Origin: Halobacteriales archaeon QS_9_67_15
GTDB lineage: Archaea > Halobacteriota > Halobacteria > Halobacteriales > Haloarculaceae
Assembly: GCA_003023165.1 (NCBI GenBank)
Contig: PXSD01000010.1
Location: 1-9,585, forward strand
Length of the DNA stretch: 9,585 bases
Direction: 5' to 3'
Part shown: positions 5,833 through 9,585 of the stretch, piece by piece
Layout of the letters: the number at the start of each line of letters is the position of its first letter
Position numbering within the stretch: the stretch's first letter is position 1
Program-made: the position numbers and the translations under genes
The notes under the pieces: model-generated
Seen by the model: only the letters and a program-made list of their open reading frames with translations
Databases searched by the model: none
Told to the model about the DNA's origin: nothing

Positions 5833-7110
5833 ATGACTGACCCGATCACCGAACGCGTCGACGACCCGGACGCGGCCCGCGAGTCCGGCCGACGCAAGAT
5901 GGAGTGGGCGCGCCAGCACATGCCGATCTGCGAGTCCCTGCGCGAGGATTTCGAGGCCGACCGGCCCTTCGCGGGCGAGGTCGTCGGCATGGCGATGCAC
6001 GTCGAGGCCAAGACGGCCGTCCTCGCCGAACTTATCGCGGCGGGCGGCGCGGAGGTCGTCATCACGGGCTGTAACCCTCTCTCGACCCACGACGACGTGA
6101 GTGTCGCGCTCGACAGCGTCGAGAGCGTCACCTCCTACGCCGAACGCGGCGTCGACCACGACGCCTACTACGCCGCCATCGAGGCGGTCATCGAACACGA
6201 GCCGACGATCACCGTCGACGACGGGATGGACCTCATCGCCGCGATCCACGAGGACTACCCCGAACTCATCGACAGCGTCGTCGGCGGCTGCGAGGAGACG
6301 ACCACCGGCGTCCACCGCCTGCGAGCGATGGACGAGGACGGTGCGCTCGAGTACCCGGTGTTCGCCGTCAACGACACGCCGATGAAGCGGCTGTTCGACA
6401 ACGTCCACGGCACCGGGGAGTCCTCGCTCGCGTCGATCGCGATGACGACCAACCTCTCGTGGGCCGGCAAGACCGTCGTCGTCGCCGGCTACGGCGACTG
6501 TGGCAAGGGCGTCGCGAAGAAGGCCAGCGGCCAGAACGCGAACGTCGTCGTCACGGAGGTCGAGCCGCGCCGCGCGCTCGAGGCGCACATGGAGGGCTAC
6601 GACGTGATGCCGATGGCCGAGGCGGCCGAGGTCGGCGACGTGTTCATCACGACAACGGGCAACCGCGACGTGATCGTCGAGGAGCACTTCGAGCGGATGC
6701 AGGACGGCGTACTGCTCGCGAACGCGGGTCACTTCGACGTCGAGGTCGACCTCGACGCCCTATCGGACATGGCTGTCGACAGCTACGAGGTCCGCGACGG
6801 CGTTCAGGCCTACGAGCTGGATGACGGGCGTCGCCTGAACGTCCTCGCCGAGGGGCGACTCGTGAACCTCGCGACGCCCATCGCGCTCGGTCACCCGGTC
6901 GAAGTGATGGACCAGAGCTTCGGCGTCCAGGCCGTCTGTGTGCGGGAACTCGTGGAGTCCGGCGGCGAGTACGAGGCCGGCGTCCACGACGTGCCGGACG
7001 TGCTGGACAGGGAGGTCGCGGAGATCAAGCTGGACGCGGAGGGTGTCGGGTTCGACTCGCTGACGGAGACCCAGGAAGAGTATATGGGGTCGTGGCAGCA
7101 CGGGACGTAG
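5833..7110 (+). CDS. ahcY: Adenosylhomocysteinase (S-adenosylhomocysteine hydrolase)
   Basis: A 425-residue NAD-dependent cytosolic enzyme that splits S-adenosylhomocysteine into homocysteine and adenosine, relieving product inhibition of methyltransferases. Key motifs are present: MAMHVEAKTA (53-62) with the substrate His56, TGCNPLSTHDD (78-88), TVDDGMDL (127-134), EETTTGVHRL (154-163), AVNDTPMKRLFDN (178-190) with Lys185, Asp189 and Asn190 matching the human Lys186/Asp190/Asn191 positions, the NAD loop GYGDCGKG (219-226), NAGHFDVE (297-304) and GHPVEVMD (353-360). Like other archaeal members it lacks the C-terminal KPDxYRY NAD-capping tail and ends EEYMGSWQHGT. The usual DGI after the FDN motif reads ASI here. 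The ATG is 28 bases after a TATA-like element, suggesting leaderless expression. S-inosylhomocysteine is an alternative substrate known in some archaea. A double hairpin starts right after the stop. Confidence 0.95.
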   Translation: MTDPITERVDDPDAARESGRRKMEWARQHMPICESLREDFEADRPFAGEVVGMAMHVEAKTAVLAELIAAGGAEVVITGCNPLSTHDDVSVALDSVESVTSYAERGVDHDAYYAAIEAVIEHEPTITVDDGMDLIAAIHEDYPELIDSVVGGCEETTTGVHRLRAMDEDGALEYPVFAVNDTPMKRLFDNVHGTGESSLASIAMTTNLSWAGKTVVVAGYGDCGKGVAKKASGQNANVVVTEVEPRRALEAHMEGYDVMPMAEAAEVGDVFITTTGNRDVIVEEHFERMQDGVLLANAGHFDVEVDLDALSDMAVDSYEVRDGVQAYELDDGRRLNVLAEGRLVNLATPIALGHPVEVMDQSFGVQAVCVRELVESGGEYEAGVHDVPDVLDREVAEIKLDAEGVGFDSLTETQEEYMGSWQHGT

Positions 7111-7163
7111 GGAGGTCGACCGGAGGGAGACCTCCAACCGAAGCGGTGCGCGAAGCGAACCGC
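7111..7163 (+). repeat. Double-hairpin element, copy B, abutting the ahcY stop codon
   Basis: Hairpin 1 has arms GGAGGTC (7111-7117) and GACCTCC (7129-7135) around the 11-base loop GACCGGAGGGA. A 7-base spacer follows. Hairpin 2 has arms GCGGT (7143-7147) and ACCGC (7159-7163) around GCGCGAAGCGA. Geometry and position relative to the stop codon are identical to copy A at 2873-2925, and all stem differences between the copies are compensated. Confidence 0.75.
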
Positions 7164-7184
7164 GGCGAACAGAGTGGGCCGCAA

Positions 7185-7203
7185 ACTCCGTTCCGCACGG
7201 AGT
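7185..7203 (+). terminator. Third hairpin downstream of ahcY
   Basis: ACTCCG (7185-7190) and CGGAGT (7198-7203) pair around TTCCGCA, followed by AGTTCTGTTG. The run after it is only mildly U-rich, so this is a weak terminator candidate. It lies 75 bases past the ahcY stop, in the convergent gap with the response regulator. Confidence 0.35.
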
Positions 7204-7233
7204 AGTTCTGTTGATGCGACTCGCGAGCAGCGC

Positions 7234-7256
7234 AAGAGGAGAACGAGAGAGGGAGC
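7234..7256 (-). terminator. Pyrimidine-rich tract downstream of the response regulator
   Basis: The plus-strand purine run reads CTCCCTCTCTCGTTCTCCTC on the minus strand, starting about 10 bases past the stop at 7265. It resembles the pyrimidine tract after the aminopeptidase gene and is a plausible transcript end, though C-rich. Confidence 0.35.
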
Positions 7257-7264
7257 TTTCGATG

Positions 7265-8029
7265 TTACTCGTCGTCGGAGCCGGTGAGACAGATGACGAA
7301 GCTCCCGTCGTCGAGGCCGGCGACGCAGGTCTGTGCGGTGAACGTCTCGCCGTCGTCGGTCTCGCAGACGCAGCCGCCGGTCCACTGCCAGTCGTCGCGG
7401 ACGGTCCGGAGAGCGGTGGACTCGAACCGGTCGACCTCGTCGTCGGGGAAACAAGTCTGCCACGGTCTGCCGACGAGATCGCCCGGTTCGACGCCGAAGT
7501 GACTGGCGAACACGCGGTTGACGAAGGTGATGGTCCCGTCCGGAGACACGGTCGCGATGCCGTCGCCGGTGGCTTCGATGGCGATGAGGCTCCGATTCGC
7601 GTCTCGGAGCGTGCGGTGGTGGTCGACGAGTCGGCAGACGCGGCCGGCGAGGATCGACACGGTGGTCTCCGGGCCGTTCTTCCGGAGGTACTCGGTCCAT
7701 ATCTCGTCGGGGATCCGGTCACAGAGCTCATCGGGGTCGGTCCCGGTGAAGAGGACGAACGGGAGCCGGGGTGCACGCTCTCGCACGGCCACGAGCAGTT
7801 CGAGACCGTCCATCCCGGGCATCTCGTAGTCGCTGACGACGCAGTCGACCGTGTCGAGCGAGTCGAGCGCGGCCGCGGCACTGGTCTCGGTTGCGACCTT
7901 GAAGTCGTCCTCGGAGAGGCGCGTCGCGACCGTGTCGAGGTAGTCCTCGTCGTCGTCGACACAGAGCACCCGGACGGTGTCCTGGTTCGTCGTCGGCCTC
8001 GTGACTGACTCGGTTGCGTGGTCAGTCAT
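7265..8029 (-). CDS. Response regulator: receiver domain plus PAS domain
   Basis: A 254-residue cytosolic protein. Residues about 18-137 are a receiver domain with the acidic cluster Asp25-Asp27 (VLCVDDDEDY), the phospho-acceptor Asp67 in CVVSDYEMPGMDG, the switch Thr95 in FVLFTGT and Lys117 in YLRKNG, so all phosphorylation residues are present. Residues about 143-250 form a PAS domain (SLIAIEATGDGIATVSPDGT, then ITFVNRVFASHFGVEPGDLVG). There is no kinase, HTH or enzymatic output domain, a layout common in haloarchaeal signalling. The frame stays open upstream to a GTG at 8197, but those 56 extra residues are Arg-rich and low-complexity, so the ATG at 8029, just before the receiver domain, is chosen. 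No TATA box lies 27 bases upstream, so it is probably transcribed with the HalOD1 gene. The partner kinase may be the divergent sensor at 8881. Confidence 0.9.
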   Translation of the reverse strand: MTDHATESVTRPTTNQDTVRVLCVDDDEDYLDTVATRLSEDDFKVATETSAAAALDSLDTVDCVVSDYEMPGMDGLELLVAVRERAPRLPFVLFTGTDPDELCDRIPDEIWTEYLRKNGPETTVSILAGRVCRLVDHHRTLRDANRSLIAIEATGDGIATVSPDGTITFVNRVFASHFGVEPGDLVGRPWQTCFPDDEVDRFESTALRTVRDDWQWTGGCVCETDDGETFTAQTCVAGLDDGSFVICLTGSDDE

Positions 8030-8037
8030 GTCCGGTA

Positions 8038-8184
8038 TCACGTCTTGCCCCCGCTGGGACTGGGGGGTCCGTTCGGTCCGTCCAGTCGGTCGCTGAGTTC
8101 GCTCCGTTCGGTAGATACCACGGTGCTCCCCCACCTCGCGGTCCGGAAACCGGCGACGTCGACGACGCGTTCGGTAGATACCAT
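8038..8184 (-). CDS. Possible 48-residue small ORF between the DUF gene and the response regulator
   Basis: The ORF begins MVSTERVVDVAGFR and ends PSPSGGKT. It fills the gap neatly: its ATG is 23 bases after the 50-residue gene, with GGGGGAG just before it, and its TGA is 8 bases before the response regulator ATG. Against it, about a quarter of third positions are A or T (more than in the neighbours), it has no recognisable motif, and it is built on the 31-bp direct repeat, giving STMVSTER-like and STVVSTER segments 21 codons apart. It could be a leader peptide or simply a chance ORF in a repeat-bearing spacer. Confidence 0.25.
   Translation of the reverse strand: MVSTERVVDVAGFRTARWGSTVVSTERSELSDRLDGPNGPPSPSGGKT
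8105..8135. repeat. 31-bp direct repeat, copy 1
   Basis: Starts CGTTCGGTAGATACC and ends TGCTCCCCCACC on the plus strand. It matches the copy at 8168-8198 at 30 of 31 positions (C at 8121 against T at 8184), with a 63-bp period. On the minus strand each copy reads a G-rich run followed by GTG or ATG. Confidence 0.85.
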
Positions 8185-8198
8185 GGTGCTCCCCCACC
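8168..8198. repeat. 31-bp direct repeat, copy 2
   Basis: The second copy, differing at one base from 8105-8135. It contains the palindrome ACCATGGT (8180-8187) and, on the minus strand, GGGGGAG followed four bases later by ATG. It lies directly downstream of the 50-residue gene that ends at 8208. Confidence 0.85.
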
Positions 8199-8207
8199 CC
8201 ATCGCCC

Positions 8208-8360
8208 TCATTGCTCGATGGGCTCGGTCAGGTCCGACTGGATCCAGGCGTGTTCGTTCTCCGGGTCTGCGATCATCGCCAGGCGGGCGTCACCGACATC
8301 GTACTCCTCGTAGGTTTCCCGGATCGCCGACTCGGCCGCTTCGGTCGAGCGCGTCGTCAT
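8208..8360 (-). CDS. Small haloarchaeal protein with DPENEHAWIQSD motif (50 aa)
   Basis: A 50-residue acidic protein beginning MTTRSTEAAESAIRETYEEY and carrying DPENEHAWIQSD at residues 32-43 before a short tail, TEPIEQ. From memory, small haloarchaeal proteins with a DPENxxAWIQS-type motif form a conserved unnamed family; the exact DUF cannot be confirmed here. Its ATG follows the HalOD1 stop codon with no gap. A strong ribosome binding site, GGGAGGGAGG, lies 5 bases before the ATG, inside the end of the HalOD1 gene. Such a site is expected for an internal gene of an operon rather than a leaderless first gene, and it is the best evidence that this ORF is translated. No membrane segment is seen. 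Function is unknown; co-occurrence with HalOD1 and a receiver-PAS protein suggests a signalling-associated role. Confidence 0.75.
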   Translation of the reverse strand: MTTRSTEAAESAIRETYEEYDVGDARLAMIADPENEHAWIQSDLTEPIEQ

Positions 8361-8657
8361 CTACGCCTCCCTCCCGTCGACCGTCACCGTCTGGTCGTCG
8401 CCGATGACGACTTGGTGACCGTTGTACTCGAACTCCACGCACACGTCCGCGCCGCGCTCGTAGAGTGTATCGAGCGCGTCCGTGTCGACGACCTCATACA
8501 GCGGCGGGCTCATCGTGAGCGGGTCGTCCCCGGTTACAGCCGCGATCGTCTCTATCACGTCGATACTGACCTTGTCGTTGCCTCGGTGAACTGCTATGCC
8601 GTCCATCCTGCTCTCTACTCTGCCCACAACCAGTATCGAACTGTCCGCTACGTGCAT
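8361..8657 (-). CDS. Stand-alone HalOD1 output-domain protein
   Basis: A 98-residue protein whose residues about 30-94 match the halobacterial output domain HalOD1: VIETIAAVTGDDPLTMSPPL (34-53), YEVVDTDALDTLY (54-66), VCVEFEYNGHQVVI (72-85) and QTVTVDG (89-95). HalOD1 is known only as a proposed output or interaction domain in haloarchaeal signalling, often linked to receiver domains; its biochemical role is not established. No kinase or receiver domain is fused here. Two starts are possible: ATG at 8657 and ATG at 8606 (Met18). The first is preferred because a TATA box is centred about 28 bases upstream of it. It is the first gene of the minus-strand cluster and its TAG directly abuts the next ATG. 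It likely works with the receiver-PAS protein downstream. Confidence 0.85.
   Translation of the reverse strand: MHVADSSILVVGRVESRMDGIAVHRGNDKVSIDVIETIAAVTGDDPLTMSPPLYEVVDTDALDTLYERGADVCVEFEYNGHQVVIGDDQTVTVDGREA
8366..8375 (-). promoter_or_regulatory. Strong ribosome binding site of the 50-residue gene
   Basis: GGGAGGGAGG on the minus strand lies 5 bases before the ATG at 8360 and overlaps the last codons of the HalOD1 gene. It matches the anti-Shine-Dalgarno end of archaeal 16S rRNA, decides the start, and indicates translation within a polycistronic message. Confidence 0.7.
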
Positions 8658-8667
8658 AACAGCCTCC

Positions 8668-8700
8668 CGCTCGAGGGGGCAATATGTATACCCCCGAGCG
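8668..8700 (-). promoter_or_regulatory. HalOD1 promoter: TATA box enclosed by a G5/C5 inverted repeat
   Basis: The plus strand reads CGCTC, GA, GGGGG, then CAATATGTATA, then CCCCC and GAGCG. CGCTC pairs with GAGCG and GGGGG with CCCCC, so ten base pairs flank an 11-base AT-rich core with only a 2-base bulge. The core is TATACATATT on the minus strand, 28 bases before the ATG at 8657. A regulator bound to the repeat would cover the TATA box, so this is a good operator candidate. Confidence 0.55.
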
Positions 8701-8839
8701 CTGTGCGAGACGCTCCGGTGTCGCAGTGAGCTCCCCCGGTCCGAGCGCTATGAACACCTTACCACCGTCATACGGCGGGGTAGTGTGAACTAGTACCAGC
8801 GTTAATCGGGGCGTTGGTGGTACCGACCTATCACGTATC

Positions 8840-8858
8840 GGGAAACAACGATTAATTA
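8840..8858 (+). promoter_or_regulatory. BRE/TATA promoter of the divergent sensor gene
   Basis: ATTAATTA (8851-8858) is centred about 27 bases before the ATG at 8881 and preceded by the purine-rich GGGAAACAACG, a good BRE-like element. No ribosome binding site is present, so the transcript is probably leaderless. Between it and the HalOD1 promoter, GTACCA (8793-8798) and TGGTAC (8818-8823) form an inverted repeat of unknown role. Confidence 0.6.
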
Positions 8859-8880
8859 CGCGTGTCGTCAATTGCAGGCA

Positions 8881-9585
8881 ATGGACGCTGGTACGCTCCT
8901 CGGTCGGAGAGCCGAGGACGGGGGTTGCCGCACGGAGCGTGAGGGCGACCCCGAATCGGAGGATTCGGCTCTCGAACGGCGGGCCGTCGATGCTCAGCCG
9001 GTCGGTCGCCGGAGCCTGTGTTTCGTGGTGACGCTGCTCGCGGGAGGGATCGCGGCGGTCGCCGCCGTCGCGGACGGATCGCTCTCGGTCACCGGCGGTC
9101 AGGTCGGACCGCTCGTGGGAGTCCTCGGGATGGGCGTCGTCGGGATGGCGGTTTCGAGCGACGACGATGACGGGATCGCGGCCCTGACGGAGAAGGTTGA
9201 GCGCGCACGCGAGGGGGAGCCGGTCTCGTTCGAGACGGACCGCGACGACGGGCTGGGCGAGTTGGCCGCGGCGGTCGACGGACTCGTCGACGAACTGGAC
9301 GACTGTCGGCGCGAGCGGGAGGTGCGCGAGCACGAACAGCGCCTCGAGGAGTACCGCGAGTACACGGAGGACATCCTCGACGCGATCGACGACGTGTTCT
9401 ACGTGTTCGACGAGCGGGGTCGCATCCAGCGGTGGAACGACAGTCTCCCCGAGGTGACCGGGTACACCGACGCGGAGATCGAGTCGATGCACGGGACGGA
9501 GTTCTTCTCGGCGGACGACCACGAGCAGGTCGCCGAGGCGACGGCGACGGTCTTCGAGACGGGTAAGGACCGGCGCGTCGACGCG
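8881..9585 (+). CDS. Membrane PAS sensor, probable histidine kinase, 3'-truncated by window edge
   Basis: The visible 235 residues contain a hydrophilic N-terminus (1-44), two hydrophobic segments (about 46-65, LCFVVTLLAGGIAAVAAV, and about 72-91, GGQVGPLVGVLGMGVVGMAV), a HAMP-like linker (about 96-140, ending DDGLGELAAAVDGLVDELDD), a short coiled coil (141-163) and the start of a PAS domain (about 164-235: DVFYVFDERGRIQRWN, then VTGYTDAEIESM). The protein should be anchored in the membrane with its sensor domain in the cytoplasm. In haloarchaea this layout normally continues into a histidine kinase, though a Bat-type HTH output or a transducer is possible; the C-terminus is outside the window. 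The ATG lies 27 bases after an ATTAATTA box. The first 30 codons lie in an unusual hairpin-rich segment. It is divergent from the HalOD1/regulator cluster, its likely partner. Confidence 0.85.
   Translation, partial: MDAGTLLGRRAEDGGCRTEREGDPESEDSALERRAVDAQPVGRRSLCFVVTLLAGGIAAVAAVADGSLSVTGGQVGPLVGVLGMGVVGMAVSSDDDDGIAALTEKVERAREGEPVSFETDRDDGLGELAAAVDGLVDELDDCRREREVREHEQRLEEYREYTEDILDAIDDVFYVFDERGRIQRWNDSLPEVTGYTDAEIESMHGTEFFSADDHEQVAEATATVFETGKDRRVDA
8907..8973 (+). other. Nested and competing inverted repeats inside the sensor 5' coding region
   Basis: GAGAGCCGA (8907-8915) pairs perfectly with TCGGCTCTC (8965-8973). Inside it, GGGGTTGCC (8921-8929) pairs with GGCGACCCC (8944-8952) through nine pairs including one G-U. 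A separate hairpin, CCGAATC-GGAG-GATTCGG (8951-8968), competes with both. The segment starts 26 bases after the ATG and encodes low-complexity charged residues before the first membrane segment. Confidence 0.55.

Noticed and set aside
5767..6732. Minus-strand open frame opposite ahcY
   Set aside because: Antisense to a confidently identified enzyme; Arg/Val/Asp repetitive content without domains.
7211..8008. Plus-strand open frame opposite the response regulator
   Set aside because: The receiver and PAS motifs are all on the minus strand; this frame is their complement and has no motif of its own.
8030..8197. N-terminal extension of the response regulator to a GTG
   Set aside because: The added 56 residues are Arg-rich, repetitive because of the 31-bp repeat, and precede a complete receiver domain that begins normally after ATG 8029.
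8494..9522. Minus-strand open frame opposite the sensor gene and through the divergent promoter region
   Set aside because: It crosses two good promoters and opposes a gene with membrane, HAMP-like and PAS segments.
1..9585. CRISPR array, insertion sequence, integrase or toxin-antitoxin pair
   Set aside because: No regularly spaced repeat set (the 31-bp repeat has only two copies), no transposase or integrase motif, no terminal inverted repeats with target duplication, and no recognisable toxin or antitoxin domain.

Overview
The window looks like chromosomal DNA from a halophilic archaeon (class Halobacteria). It is GC-rich, the predicted proteins are strongly acidic (Asp/Glu-rich), third codon positions are mostly G or C, and several genes have an archaeal TATA-like box 25 to 30 bases before the start codon, as expected for leaderless haloarchaeal transcripts. 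The sequence alone does not give the genus.

Layout: (1) 1-547, minus strand, 5' part of a low-specificity L-threonine aldolase that runs off the left edge. (2) 656-1711, plus, a short class I aminoacyl-tRNA synthetase resembling tryptophanyl-tRNA synthetase. (3) 1790-2872, plus, an M29-type metallo-aminopeptidase. (4) 3154-3321, plus, a 55-residue small protein with its own TATA box. (5) 3574-5160, plus, full-length D-3-phosphoglycerate dehydrogenase (serA). (6) 5237-5626, minus, an unrecognised coiled-coil protein. (7) 5833-7110, plus, adenosylhomocysteinase (ahcY). (8) 7265-8657, minus, a signalling cluster: HalOD1-domain protein, a 50-residue protein with a DPENEHAWIQSD motif, possibly a 48-residue small ORF, then a receiver-PAS response regulator. 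(9) 8881 to the right edge, plus, divergent from (8): the N-terminal part of a two-TM, HAMP-like, PAS sensor that probably continues into a kinase or effector domain.

The left two thirds is housekeeping metabolism with a loose one-carbon/amino-acid theme: threonine aldolase (glycine), SerA (serine) and AhcY (methyl cycle). Each has its own promoter, so this is proximity rather than an operon. The right third looks like an accessory two-component signalling locus, with the membrane sensor reading divergently from the regulator/HalOD1 genes.

The strongest unexplained structure is a pair of 53-bp double-hairpin elements. They begin on the first base after the stop codons of the aminopeptidase (2873-2925) and ahcY (7111-7163). 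Both have the same geometry (7-bp stem, 11-nt loop, 7-nt spacer, 5-bp stem, 11-nt loop), and four base-pair positions differ between the copies by matched substitutions on both arms. Other points of interest are a 31-bp direct repeat before the response regulator, a GC-rich inverted repeat that encloses the HalOD1 TATA box, and a dense hairpin cluster inside the first 100 bases of the sensor gene. No rRNA, tRNA, CRISPR array, transposase or phage gene was seen.
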